Below, piece by piece: positions 50,769 to 59,312 of a stretch of 64,000 nt of DNA. A program made the translations under genes and the position numbers. The notes under the pieces were generated by a model, which saw nothing but the letters and a program-made list of their open reading frames with translations, made no database searches and was not told where the DNA came from. The DNA is from Mesorhizobium sp. (GTDB taxonomy: Bacteria > Pseudomonadota > Alphaproteobacteria > Rhizobiales > Rhizobiaceae), in NCBI GenBank assembly GCA_004020365.1, contig SAQR01000035.1, positions 1-64,000 of the forward strand, written 5' to 3'. The stretch's first letter is position 1. Every line of letters starts with the position of its first letter.

Positions 50769-50938
50769 AGGTATTCCTCGTTTGTTGGGGTGATGGCATA
50801 ACGCCAGTTGGAGCCTTCGCTGCGGTTGCTCTCGATCTCCTCCGCCATGCGGCGGACGAGAGCGACTGGGTCGTCGCTCCAGGCGATCTCGTGGTCCTGA
50901 TCGTCACGCAGGTGACGAGCGATCAGCTGCAGCTTCAT
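50765..50938 (-). CDS. Very small acidic protein
   Basis: A 57-aa protein from ATG 50938, in an ATGA overlap with the polymerase stop and ending on the ligase start. The sequence DDPVALVRRMAEEIESN is helical. No family is recognised. The coupled spacing supports it as a real gene. Confidence 0.6.
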   Translation of the reverse strand: MKLQLIARHLRDDQDHEIAWSDDPVALVRRMAEEIESNRSEGSNWRYAITPTNEEYL

Positions 50939-53649
50939 GCTGCCTCCTTGATGAGTTTGCGTTTCTGGAACATGAGGTAGTCGACGACCGACAGGACCTG
51001 GTCGTCGTTCAGGCGTTGGCCTTCGGTGTCCTCCGGCAGGACGCCGGGAAGCTTGGGCGCCTCGTAGAGCTCGATCTGGCCGGCCGGGGCTTTCTTCGGG
51101 TCGTAAGGCTCGAAGGTGACGCCGAGGGCCGGCGAGCTGTCGAGCTTGCAGGCCTTGAAGATGTCCGGATGGTTGTTCATGCACTCGCCGAGCATGTTCA
51201 TTGCCGGCAGCACATGCTTGTGGTGGACCGAGAATACGAGCTCGTCGTGGATCGGGACCATGAGCCGCATGATGCGGAAGTCCCATCCCATCTCCTTCAT
51301 CCGAGCCATCACCCTGATCGCCGTACGCTTGGCGATCGTGGCGCAGGTGCCCTGGACGACGGAGTTGACGCCCTGATTGAACGCCCGTTTCTGGATCTTC
51401 TTGGCGATCCAGTGAACGAGAGCGTTGTAGGTCGCCAGCTCGGGGCCATCACCCATGTCGAATTTCGACTTGAACGACATGAGCCACTGGTTGGTGGCCT
51501 CCCAGCGAACACGACGGTGACCGTCCGGCAGGTAGACGACACCTTCACGCGCGATCTCTTCGATCAGGCCGGTGCGCCACTGTTCGGCGACCGAGAAGCG
51601 GTCCCGATACATTTCGGTCGCCATCTTGGTCTTTTCCTGCGACCAGCCCATCCGCTCACCGATGGTCGCCAGCCAGCCCGAGAACCAGTAGTTGAAGTTC
51701 GAGTTCTTGCCGGCCTCGGTGCGCCAGTATTTGTAGGCCTTGTTCGGTTCGAGCGGCTCGCCTTTCAGATTGGTGAAGAGACGATCGTGATTGGTGAACG
51801 TCTTCCCGTATTGCTCCAGGAACTCGTCCACGCTGGCGAATTTGCTGAGCGCCTTGAACGCATCCTGGGACAGACCTTCGCAGTCGGCCGCGAGCACCGC
51901 GGTCGCCGAGCCGGCGTGCAGATCCTTGTGGGGGATCTGGCAATAGGCGTCGATGAACGTCGGGTCCTGGCTCAGCTCGCCGATGATGACCAGCTCGACA
52001 GCCGACCAGTCGCGCGAGAGGACCAGGTGGTCGTCGTCGTCGCCTTCGAAGAAGCCACGGACGTACGTGCTCTCACCACGCTTGGCGAGCTGCATGGCGT
52101 TGGGGTCTTCACAGGCCATGCGCCGGGACGCCAACATGGAGGTGACGGTCGGATACATCCGGCCGGTCTCCGGGTCGGTGAGCAGGCTGTATGGCGTCAG
52201 ATACAGCTTCATGCGCTGTTCGATGCTGGCGATCTCGCCCATCGACACGAGCAGGTTCTTGGCCGCCTCGTGGCCGTCCTCCTTGAAACGGTCGATCAGC
52301 TTGCCGCGTGCCTCGGCGTCGGACTGGGTCTTGTTCTGATTGACGATCACCTTGGTGCCTGTCAGGTCATAGAAGATCGTCCGCATCGGCATGTAGTGCG
52401 AGAGGTTGACGCCCTTCGGCTCGGGCTGGCCTTTCTCGCTCGCCCAGGCGTTCGACACCGCGCCACGAACCTGGATGCACTGCTTGTAGGCGTCCGGCCA
52501 GTCCGGCAGCTTGCACCAGTCCTCGATCTGCTTGCGGTATTTGGCGGCGCTCTTCTGATACCAGCTGTCTCGCTTCACCAGGCCGGGGTGGAGCTCGTCA
52601 GGGAACGGCAACAGCTGCTTCACACTGGCCTTGGTCCGGCGGAGGACTTCGGCGGTGTTCTCCCGTTCCTCGGCGCGGCGAGCCAGGATGTTGGCGAAGT
52701 TCACCTTCATGCCCACCTCGCGCATCTGCGCGAACAGGTGGATCATCGGGTTCTCCTGGTTAAAGAACGTCTGCGTGACGCCTCGGTTGGTGTCGACCAT
52801 GTACTGGAGCAGTCGACGGAACATGCGCAGGGCCCAGTAGGCGTCGTCGGCGCCATAGGCGGCAACCTCTTCGCCCGTCAGCTGGCCCATGTGCGCCTTG
52901 TCGCCGAGCACCTGCTCGAAGGTCGTCATGTCGTAGCCGAACCACGACTTCACCGCCTTCTTCAGGCCGTAGCCATAGGCCAGGTCGTTGACGTAGCCGT
53001 TATAGCTGTGCGCCGCCTTCGACTGCTTGCCGATGATCGAGTAGACAATTTCGGCCAGTCGGCTGTCGGTGAATTCTCCCTTTTCGGTGTCGAAGCCGCC
53101 CTGCGAGCAAAGCTGCATCATCTGCGGGATCAGCGGGGCGAAAGCACCACGACCGGCGTAACGGAAGTTGTTGATGTCGTATTCGTCGGGACCATAGGCC
53201 GACACTGCCATCTGCAGGGTGCAGATGATCTCCGGCAGCTCGAAGCCGAAGCACGACTTGAACGCGCTCAGCTCATAGGGGGCATTGTGCGCAATGAAGT
53301 AGGCATGGCCGGCCTTGGCCTCCAACACCGCCTTGGCCGCGTCCCACGGGATGCGGTTCTGGACGTCGGCGTGCGCCAGGTTCAGGTAGTAGGCTGTGTC
53401 CGACGTCTCGGGATAGACCGAGAAGCCCGTCATGACAGTCCGGCGCATATCGAACACCAGCTTTTTGGCCGGCGATTTCTTCCGGCTGACCGGGTCGACC
53501 TTCATGAACTGGTTCAGGCCGTCGTGGCGCGCATCGTCTTGGGTTTCGCAGTCCAGACCGATGAAGGGATTGGCCTTCACCTGGCTGACGATGTGGGGGA
53601 TCAACTGGTCGACGTTGCGCGCGTCGACGAGCACGGTCTTGATTGTCAT
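50935..53649 (-). CDS. Family A DNA polymerase with 3'-5' exonuclease
   Basis: A 904-aa replicative polymerase. The N-terminal exonuclease has FIGLDCETQDD (Asp-x-Glu), AHNAPYELSAFK and YGADDAYWALR (Tyr-x3-Asp). Polymerase motif A is SRDWSAVELVIIGE with the catalytic Asp, and motif C is VPIHDELVFS with the second Asp. Motif B is unusual: GKNSNFNYWFSG keeps the Lys and Phe but has Phe for the usual Tyr and Ser for Gly, and the usual Arg four residues before Lys is Thr. ATG 53649 overlaps the FEN gene stop; the longer frame was rejected. It probably copies the phage genome with the PrimPol-helicase. Confidence 0.93.
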   Translation of the reverse strand: MTIKTVLVDARNVDQLIPHIVSQVKANPFIGLDCETQDDARHDGLNQFMKVDPVSRKKSPAKKLVFDMRRTVMTGFSVYPETSDTAYYLNLAHADVQNRIPWDAAKAVLEAKAGHAYFIAHNAPYELSAFKSCFGFELPEIICTLQMAVSAYGPDEYDINNFRYAGRGAFAPLIPQMMQLCSQGGFDTEKGEFTDSRLAEIVYSIIGKQSKAAHSYNGYVNDLAYGYGLKKAVKSWFGYDMTTFEQVLGDKAHMGQLTGEEVAAYGADDAYWALRMFRRLLQYMVDTNRGVTQTFFNQENPMIHLFAQMREVGMKVNFANILARRAEERENTAEVLRRTKASVKQLLPFPDELHPGLVKRDSWYQKSAAKYRKQIEDWCKLPDWPDAYKQCIQVRGAVSNAWASEKGQPEPKGVNLSHYMPMRTIFYDLTGTKVIVNQNKTQSDAEARGKLIDRFKEDGHEAAKNLLVSMGEIASIEQRMKLYLTPYSLLTDPETGRMYPTVTSMLASRRMACEDPNAMQLAKRGESTYVRGFFEGDDDDHLVLSRDWSAVELVIIGELSQDPTFIDAYCQIPHKDLHAGSATAVLAADCEGLSQDAFKALSKFASVDEFLEQYGKTFTNHDRLFTNLKGEPLEPNKAYKYWRTEAGKNSNFNYWFSGWLATIGERMGWSQEKTKMATEMYRDRFSVAEQWRTGLIEEIAREGVVYLPDGHRRVRWEATNQWLMSFKSKFDMGDGPELATYNALVHWIAKKIQKRAFNQGVNSVVQGTCATIAKRTAIRVMARMKEMGWDFRIMRLMVPIHDELVFSVHHKHVLPAMNMLGECMNNHPDIFKACKLDSSPALGVTFEPYDPKKAPAGQIELYEAPKLPGVLPEDTEGQRLNDDQVLSVVDYLMFQKRKLIKEAA

Positions 53650-54416
53650 TGCATGAACTCCCGGAGGGATGCGTCGGCCTTTTGGTAGTCGGGCTGACCG
53701 ATGATGGTGTGCTCGGTGACCAGGTCTTCCGGCACGTCGAGGAAGCCGACGATGTCCCAGTAGGCCTTGAGCTGCTTGGGGTTCTGCTCGATCCAGCTGA
53801 CCATCTTGGGCTGGAGCTTGATCTGCTTCTGCCAACCATCCTGGTCGGCAAAGATCAGGTCGGTGGCGCGCTGGAGCCGCTCAGGGCCGTTCTCCAGCCA
53901 CAGGGTCTCGCCGAAGCGAGGCACGCCGGGGATCTTGTCCGAGGAGTCCCCACACCACGTTTTGAAGAGCCTGGTGTGTTTTGGTTCGACGCCCTTCAGG
54001 GCGTTGGCGCCGCAGATGACGTTCTTGGGGAACTCGCCGACGAGCTGCCACATGTCCTTGTCGTTCGAATAGATCGCGACCAGGGCGTCCCTGGCGGCGT
54101 AGCGCCGCGTCAATAGCGCGATCACGTCATCGGCCTCGTAGCCGGGGACCTTGATCTGGACCGCCTTCGAATGCTCCAGGGTTTTTTGAGTGAGGTAGAA
54201 GCCGTTGTAGATGCCGGTGTCAGGTGCCTTACGGCCGATCTTGTATCCCGGGAAAATCTCGCGGCGTTTCTGGCTTCCTTTGGGTCCGTCCCAAACACAG
54301 ATGACTGGATCTGGGCAGGCGAACACGTCCTGCATGAAATTTCGGGGCGCGAGCCCCGAAATGTCAGTCTCAAGTTCGACACGCAGGTACGAGTTCATAT
54401 CGTACACGCGGATCAT
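53646..54416 (-). CDS. 5'-3' exonuclease, FEN family
   Basis: A 256-aa flap endonuclease/exonuclease. VPGYEADDVIALL, AIYSNDKDMWQLV and GDSSDKIPGVPRFGE are the metal-binding and helix-hairpin-helix motifs of the T5/T7 and Pol I 5' nuclease family. It removes RNA primers. It is a separate protein encoded before the polymerase, which itself lacks this domain, and overlaps the polymerase ATG. Confidence 0.92.
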   Translation of the reverse strand: MIRVYDMNSYLRVELETDISGLAPRNFMQDVFACPDPVICVWDGPKGSQKRREIFPGYKIGRKAPDTGIYNGFYLTQKTLEHSKAVQIKVPGYEADDVIALLTRRYAARDALVAIYSNDKDMWQLVGEFPKNVICGANALKGVEPKHTRLFKTWCGDSSDKIPGVPRFGETLWLENGPERLQRATDLIFADQDGWQKQIKLQPKMVSWIEQNPKQLKAYWDIVGFLDVPEDLVTEHTIIGQPDYQKADASLREFMQ

Positions 54417-54679
54417 CAGTCGGCCGCCGCCATGCCGAGGGCTTCCTCGTACAGGTCGAGGATCGTGTCCTCTTCCTGGCGCTCTGCTGCGTCCAGCTTG
54501 CGCCGAGCGATGATCTTGCGCATGGCCTTGGTGTCGAAGCCCGTGCTCTTGGCCTCCGCGAAGACCTCCTTGATGTCATCGGAGATCGTCTTCTTCTCCT
54601 CTTCGAGCCGCTCAATGCGCTCGATGAAGGCGCGCAGTTGTCCTGCAGCCACGACCTGGCTGTCTTCAGTCTCGTCCAT
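54416..54679 (-). CDS. GapR-like (DUF2312) nucleoid protein
   Basis: An 87-aa protein matching the DUF2312/GapR family of alphaproteobacteria along almost its whole length: [39 protein letters not shown] and a C-terminal [10 protein letters not shown] helix. Caulobacter GapR binds overtwisted AT-rich DNA and helps topoisomerases during replication. ATG 54679 is preceded by CCGGAG. It sits between the ssDNA-binding candidate and FEN genes, and could manage phage DNA topology or interfere with host GapR. Confidence 0.88.
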   Translation of the reverse strand: MDETEDSQVVAAGQLRAFIERIERLEEEKKTISDDIKEVFAEAKSTGFDTKAMRKIIARRKLDAAERQEEDTILDLYEEALGMAAAD

Positions 54680-54704
54680 TTTGTTCTCCGGGATTGTCGA
54701 AAGA

Positions 54705-54729
54705 AAAAGGGCGGGGCTTTGCCCCGCCC
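54705..54729 (-). terminator. Intrinsic terminator, leftward
   Basis: GGGCGGGGC, AAA, GCCCCGCCC followed by TTTTTCTTTC, read leftward. It lies nine bases after the stop of the gene at 54738 and 26 before the GapR-like start, so polymerase and FEN genes are transcribed through it or from an internal promoter. Confidence 0.85.
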
Positions 54730-54737
54730 CAAGGGCC

Positions 54738-55400
54738 TTACGCGACGACCTTGTAGTCGCGGAAGTCGAGAATGCCCCAGGTGTTGCCGTTCGAGCTCTG
54801 CTCGATGTAGCCCACCGTGACCTCGATCGTGTCGACGGACGGATCAGCACCGTCCTTGGTCATCTGCTTCACCAGTTTGGCGAAGCTCTTGAAGCCGGTG
54901 GTCGAGAAGGAGTGGCCAAGCACCGTACCGGCGGTGACCGTTTCGTCCTTCAGCTTCACGTCGTCGATCAGTTCCAAGTTGATGTCGGCTGACTTGTACG
55001 GGCGGGCCTTCGGGTCCACCGCACGGGCTTCCGACAGGGCCTGGGCCCAGGTCGCGCCGTCCGTGGCCATCACGCGGTCGTAGGTCTTCCGGTAGGTCGC
55101 CGGATTGCCGTACTTGACCGACTCGCTGTAGCCGACGTCGCTGAGGTCGATCCGCACGCGGATCTCTTCCAGAAGCGGCTTCTTGGCGCCGATCTGCAGA
55201 CCATGCTCGTTCACCTTGAGCCATTCGTCGACGACGACGGCACCCGCCATCGCGTCGTCAAGACCCATCGGGCGACCGGCTGCGAGCGCACCCTGGTTCG
55301 GCGAAGTGGTGGCGACAGCGCCATTGTGGTTCGCGTTGTCCTGGGGGATGTTGGCAGCGGCGGCGGTGGCCTGGCTGATGGCAGCGTCGATATTGTTCAT
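54738..55400 (-). CDS. Candidate ssDNA-binding protein, otherwise unknown
   Basis: A 220-aa protein with an Ala/Asn-rich disordered N-terminus (about 45 residues) and a beta-rich remainder ([20 protein letters not shown]). It lies between helicase and FEN/polymerase genes and is flanked by terminator hairpins on both sides, suggesting independent, abundant expression. A single-stranded DNA-binding role is guessed from this context. No OB-fold signature can be proven by eye. Confidence 0.6.
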   Translation of the reverse strand: MNNIDAAISQATAAAANIPQDNANHNGAVATTSPNQGALAAGRPMGLDDAMAGAVVVDEWLKVNEHGLQIGAKKPLLEEIRVRIDLSDVGYSESVKYGNPATYRKTYDRVMATDGATWAQALSEARAVDPKARPYKSADINLELIDDVKLKDETVTAGTVLGHSFSTTGFKSFAKLVKQMTKDGADPSVDTIEVTVGYIEQSSNGNTWGILDFRDYKVVA

Positions 55401-55460
55401 TCACAGTTTCCTTTGAGTTTGCGTTTTCATCACCGCGTTGTGCGGTGAATCAGAAATAAG

Positions 55461-55489
55461 AAAGGCCCGCCGAATTACGACGGGCCTTT
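55461..55489 (-). terminator. Intrinsic terminator, leftward
   Basis: AAAGGCCCGTCG, AATTC-type loop, CGGCGGGCCTTT followed by CTTATTTC. It lies between the helicase stop and the next gene, with a copy of the repeated motif immediately upstream. Confidence 0.85.
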
Positions 55490-55493
55490 TGTT

Positions 55494-55510
55494 CTTGTCC
55501 TATAGTATGG
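55494..55510 (-). promoter_or_regulatory. Copy of repeated phage motif upstream of 55400 gene
   Basis: Leftward CCATACTATAGGACAAG lies seven bases after the helicase stop and just before the terminator hairpin. It matches the copies at 47782 and 4405 in 13 or more positions and could be a promoter element. Confidence 0.5.
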
Positions 55511-55517
55511 CTGCTTT

Positions 55518-57140
55518 TTATGCAGCCTCCGCCATTTCTTGTTCTCCTTCTATGTTGTGCTCGTATAGCTTGAGCACGGGTTGCGTCGGATCGACTTTGT
55601 GTGCGTCGAGCGACTTTTGGTAGATGATGAAGGTGATCCGGTTATCCAGGCTGTCCTCGTAGAGCAGGACCGTGATGCGCAGCGGTTTGCCACGTTTGCC
55701 TCGGATCGCACGCCGGTAGGCTTGCAGGACCGTCGTGTCGAGGAAGTCGAGCGATGCGAAGATCATGTGGTCGACCTCCTGGTCCCCGCAGAACTGCCAG
55801 TTGAAGCCCACGTCGGCGACGGCCGGCGAGGCGATGATGCAGTTCAGGCGACCCTCGCGGAATGCCAGATCGATCTCGCCACGTTTTGTCGGCGAGACAT
55901 CACCGTTCAGGATGTCGGCCTTCAGCCCGTACGCGCGAGCCATTTCCAGGATGCGGTACTGCTGGGGCTTGAGGGCCGCGTAGATGATCAGCGGCTTGCC
56001 GGTGCGGGCGTGGTCCTCGAAATGGATGTCGAGGCGTTCCTCCTTCCCGCAGCGGGCGCCCTTCATGATGTCGATGGTACTGCCATCGTCCTTCGACAGA
56101 TCTGGGAACGAGTTCGGATGCTCCATGATCTGGCGTGCGCGGATGAAACCGACACCCGGCTGGGTGCCGTCGAGATAGAACTTCTCCAGTTCGAGGAAGG
56201 CCTCGTCCTTGAATTTGTTGTAGATCTCGCGCTGCTTCTCGGACATCTCCACCCACTCGGGGATGATGACCTTGGCCTCCTTGCCGTAGACCATCTCGAA
56301 GGTCCGGCGGATGCCGTGCTTGCCGAAGATCGCCGACAGCTTTTCGTGGTTGCGCCACGCCTTGAGCTTGCCGGTGATCGGGTCCTCGATCGAGTGGAAG
56401 TAGTAGAAGCCCTTGTAGGAGGGATAATACCGCGGCTCGATCACGCGGATCGCCGGATAGGCGCTGTCCAGCCGGCCGGAGACGAGAGTGCCCGTCATGC
56501 CGCCGAAATATTCCATCGGGCCCGAGAAGAACGAGGCGTAGAAGCCCTGCGTGCGCTGCGAGCTGTCGCCCTTGTAGCCCTTGTGGATCTCGTCGACCTG
56601 GACCGCCTTGACGAATTTTGGCAGAGCGCTCCAATGGGTCGAGAAGGCATCGAAGCCCATCAGGAACACCTTGGTGTTGCCGGGGTTGGCGAGCTCGTAA
56701 GGCAGCTTGGTACGGGCGACGAGCATCCGCTTGTCGACCGTCATGTCGGGTCGGCAGACGCCGGCGTCGAGCAGAGCCTTGAAGGTGACCTTCTGCGAGC
56801 CGAACAGCTCGTACTCTCTGCGGCTGTGGTCCCACTCCAGCAGCGTCTTGGCGAGCTTCTGCTGTGACGGGGACAGGGGCTTCAGCCCAGTGACGATCGT
56901 CACCTCGTCGGGCTCGAAATCCGTGAAGCGGAGGATCTCGTCCCGGTTCTTCTTGAGAAGTGAGAGGGGCATGACGAACGCAGAACCTACGCCATGCTCC
57001 CTCCACAACCACCACTGATACACGCAGACCGAGGGGGTCTTCCCTGTGCCGGGGTCGGACAGGTTCAGCCACTTCGGGTTGCGGATATAGTAGGCGAGGT
57101 CGGCGATCTGGTAATCGCGGAGCGATACACCATCATCCAT
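55518..57140 (-). CDS. SNF2/DEAD-type superfamily 2 helicase
   Basis: A 540-aa helicase. Walker A is DPGTGKT near residue 33; motif II is VDEIHKGY; a GGMTGTLVSG block is motif III; the C-terminal half has LNGDVSPTKRGEIDLAFREG and RAIRGKR (motif VI). It could act in replication fork remodelling or recombination. The 540-aa length matches phage SNF2-like helicases. It overlaps its upstream neighbour by eight bases. Confidence 0.9.
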   Translation of the reverse strand: MDDGVSLRDYQIADLAYYIRNPKWLNLSDPGTGKTPSVCVYQWWLWREHGVGSAFVMPLSLLKKNRDEILRFTDFEPDEVTIVTGLKPLSPSQQKLAKTLLEWDHSRREYELFGSQKVTFKALLDAGVCRPDMTVDKRMLVARTKLPYELANPGNTKVFLMGFDAFSTHWSALPKFVKAVQVDEIHKGYKGDSSQRTQGFYASFFSGPMEYFGGMTGTLVSGRLDSAYPAIRVIEPRYYPSYKGFYYFHSIEDPITGKLKAWRNHEKLSAIFGKHGIRRTFEMVYGKEAKVIIPEWVEMSEKQREIYNKFKDEAFLELEKFYLDGTQPGVGFIRARQIMEHPNSFPDLSKDDGSTIDIMKGARCGKEERLDIHFEDHARTGKPLIIYAALKPQQYRILEMARAYGLKADILNGDVSPTKRGEIDLAFREGRLNCIIASPAVADVGFNWQFCGDQEVDHMIFASLDFLDTTVLQAYRRAIRGKRGKPLRITVLLYEDSLDNRITFIIYQKSLDAHKVDPTQPVLKLYEHNIEGEQEMAEAA

Positions 57141-57387
57141 CCATTAAATCCTTGCAGTTTCGGCGGATCTCGTCCGCTTCCTGATTGTCGCCGTAGTCGC
57201 AGTCGCCACACTTCGCGCAGACATTGACCGGCACGGAGCAGCAGCAGTCCTTGCTGCAGCCTGCGTTTGACCCGCCATGGGATTGCCACTGGTGGCCGTA
57301 CTCCCGGCACGGCCCTTGGGCGATCTCTCGCTCGAGCCGAGCAACCTCGGCGCGCGCGGCTTCGAGACGCTCTGAGAGGTCAGCCAT
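57133..57387 (-). CDS. Small Cys-rich, zinc-binding-like protein
   Basis: An 84-aa protein. An N-terminal coiled coil (SERLEAARAEVARLEREIAQ) precedes a Cys/His-rich part with CSKDCCC and VCAKCGDCDYGD motifs that could bind zinc. It is overlapped by its neighbours. Such proteins occur often in early phage operons; the role is unknown. Confidence 0.65.
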   Translation of the reverse strand: MADLSERLEAARAEVARLEREIAQGPCREYGHQWQSHGGSNAGCSKDCCCSVPVNVCAKCGDCDYGDNQEADEIRRNCKDLMDG

Positions 57388-57742
57388 TGCGTCTCCGCTG
57401 TTCCTGCCACTCGGCGCCGGCCACGAAGGCTTGGCGAACGGCCCATCCGTGGAACCAGGGAGCGAGGCCGTGGAAGCCGTCAGCCTTAGCCGTCACGGAA
57501 CTGACGTGGTCGTAGCCAGCCATGGTCTTGGCCCACTCCTTCCCATCCGGCCCGAGTTCGCCGGTTGTGGGGGCCTCCAGTTGCTTGATCCGCTCGTAGG
57601 GGTCACCCTCCGACCAGCCTGTGTTGAGGCAGTCGCTGCAGCCGTACGGCTCCGGCGCCTGGACCACACAGGTCATGCAGACGCCGGCCCGCTCGCAGGC
57701 CGCCTTGTAGGCGTCCCGCTCGCGCTTGAGGGTGTCATCCAT
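57380..57742 (-). CDS. Small Cys-containing hypothetical protein
   Basis: A 120-aa protein with an N-terminal helix and a CMTCVVQAPEPYGCSDC double CxxC-like motif suggesting zinc binding. The remainder contains KEWAKTMAGYDHVSSV and an aromatic-rich region (LAPWFHGWAVRQAFVAGAE). It overlaps both neighbours by eight bases. Function unknown. Confidence 0.65.
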   Translation of the reverse strand: MDDTLKRERDAYKAACERAGVCMTCVVQAPEPYGCSDCLNTGWSEGDPYERIKQLEAPTTGELGPDGKEWAKTMAGYDHVSSVTAKADGFHGLAPWFHGWAVRQAFVAGAEWQEQRRRNG

Positions 57743-58016
57743 ATTTCTTGTCGAGCTCCCTCAATTCATCCCAGGCGAGCTGCTTCAGCTCCTTGAGGAA
57801 GTCTTTCATGCGGTTCTTGCCGAGCTCGTTCAGCAAGGCGACGACATCCTTGAAGCCATCGCAGGATGACGCATTGTGACCACCAAACAGGGGAGTGAGG
57901 TCGTTGCCGCTCTCGTATTCTTTCAACCATTTCTGGGCTCGCTGAAGCTGCTCATAACGGGCGGCGTCACGGGTCGTTTCCTCCGCCTTCCGGCGGAGGA
58001 GCAGTGCGGTGGTCAT
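57735..58016 (-). CDS. Small helical protein
   Basis: A 93-aa protein from ATG 58016, two bases after the upstream stop. It is charged and helical throughout (RYEQLQRAQKWLKEYESG and KNRMKDFLKELKQLAWDELR). The longer upstream frame lies in another gene. Function unknown. Confidence 0.6.
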   Translation of the reverse strand: MTTALLLRRKAEETTRDAARYEQLQRAQKWLKEYESGNDLTPLFGGHNASSCDGFKDVVALLNELGKNRMKDFLKELKQLAWDELRELDKKYG

Positions 58017-58018
58017 GA

Positions 58019-58333
58019 TCAGTATCCTCGTGCAGGATTGTCGCAGTAGCCGGAGCGGTCGTAGTGCTTGTTGAAGCGGAACCAGCCGTGGCGACTGGCG
58101 TCCTCGACGCGGCGGAGCTGGCCGTCGAACATCTCCAGCTTCCCGTAGATCTCGATCCCCTGGTCGCGGAGGTAATTCCAGCCCTTCTCGGTGGGCTCCG
58201 GCCACATGCTTTTGGTCACGTAGCCGGAGCCTTGCAGGTAGCCGAGTGAGACGCCGGTAGCGGCGCCCCACCCATCAATGGCGTCATCGTCTCCCGCGAC
58301 GGCTCGCAGGACCTTCAGATCGTGGTCGATCAT
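58019..58333 (-). CDS. Small hypothetical protein
   Basis: A 104-aa protein beginning IDHDLKVLRAVAGDDDAIDG, which resembles small winged-helix-like phage proteins; GYVTKSMWPEPTEKGWNYLR fits a wing and recognition helix. It overlaps its upstream neighbour by four bases (ATGA). Function unknown. Confidence 0.6.
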   Translation of the reverse strand: MIDHDLKVLRAVAGDDDAIDGWGAATGVSLGYLQGSGYVTKSMWPEPTEKGWNYLRDQGIEIYGKLEMFDGQLRRVEDASRHGWFRFNKHYDRSGYCDNPARGY

Positions 58334-58707
58334 GCCGCCAGCTTCTCCAGCTCGTCGACCAGGTCCTTGGCGACCGGATCGATTTCGGCGAGCTTCTTGA
58401 AGAACTGGATCTTCGAGAATTCCTTGGCCCGCCGGTCGAGCTGAGCCTCGATCTCAGCCGCGCGCCTCTTGCGCTCGGCCTGGGCCTTGTACTCGGTGTC
58501 GTCGACAACCTGGATGACGTTCTTGGTCGCCTTTATCGAGCCGCTCGGGAGAATTTCCACGACCTTGACGCAGGTGTAGCCGTTGTACGGGCTGTCGACG
58601 ATGACATGGTCACCAACGCGAACCGGGTAGGGGCAGAAGTAGTGGTACTTGCGGCTGTTTTCGTGGAAGACGGCGGCGATGACGTTGGATTGGCGTTCGA
58701 TTTCCAT
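58330..58707 (-). CDS. Small hypothetical protein with charged coiled coil
   Basis: A 125-aa protein. The first 70 residues are beta-rich (YHYFCPYPVRVGDHVIVDSP), suggesting a small barrel; the C-terminal 50 residues are a charged coiled coil (ERKRRAAEIEAQLDRRAKEF). ATG 58707 follows AAGGA; the upstream extension was rejected. Function unknown. Confidence 0.62.
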   Translation of the reverse strand: MEIERQSNVIAAVFHENSRKYHYFCPYPVRVGDHVIVDSPYNGYTCVKVVEILPSGSIKATKNVIQVVDDTEYKAQAERKRRAAEIEAQLDRRAKEFSKIQFFKKLAEIDPVAKDLVDELEKLAA

Positions 58708-58709
58708 TT

Positions 58710-59312
58710 TCAGTGTCCTTTTGAAAGCATGTGTTGTTTGAGCAGATGGGCGCCGAACGCCTCCCAAGGTAGGGAGACAAAGTCGGCGATATTCACTTGT
58801 CCTAGAGTTGTGCTTGTTCTTTTCGCCTCCGGTCGCAGGACGAGGGTTGGTTCACCCTGCATGATCAGCTTGCGAGGCAGGTACGGAGCGGCTTCCAGGA
58901 TCTGGTCGACGGCCCTTTTCTCAGACGCACGGATGCCCGTCAGCACCAGCGGTTGGACGTTGGTCTGTTCGAGCAGGCGAATGATCTTGTCGGGGCGTAG
59001 GCTCCAGAACGGAGCGACTGGGAGCTTGGTTGGGCTCGACATCCTGGCAAGCGTTGCGAAGATGAGCGAGAGCTCTTGTTGTTGGAGATAAGCCGCTGGA
59101 GTGCCGGTCTCTTGAGGCACCGGGGACATGGCGTCCACCAGCGGGTCGGCGGGAAAGCGTGTGGGGTCGACTTCAGCTCGGAGATCTATACGATGATCGC
59201 AAGGGCTCTTGCTCGGCTCGAACGGACATGGGATCTCAAAATTGAAGGCGGTTGTTATCCTCTCGCCTTGGATGAGAAAGGCGATGTCGCCTTCCCAGTG
59301 TATGCCGTTCAC
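58710..59312 (-). CDS. Hypothetical protein, early region
   Basis: A 200-aa protein starting at a GTG (59312) inside a GTGA overlap. Mixed alpha/beta composition; no motif stands out. It carries an in-frame copy of the repeated motif (AACTCTAGGACAAG at 58796-58810), here as coding sequence. Unknown function. Confidence 0.6.
   Translation of the reverse strand: MNGIHWEGDIAFLIQGERITTAFNFEIPCPFEPSKSPCDHRIDLRAEVDPTRFPADPLVDAMSPVPQETGTPAAYLQQQELSLIFATLARMSSPTKLPVAPFWSLRPDKIIRLLEQTNVQPLVLTGIRASEKRAVDQILEAAPYLPRKLIMQGEPTLVLRPEAKRTSTTLGQVNIADFVSLPWEAFGAHLLKQHMLSKGH

Noticed and set aside
51016-53688. An 890-aa rightward frame over the DNA polymerase
   Set aside because: Shadow of the polymerase gene; no start context and biased composition.
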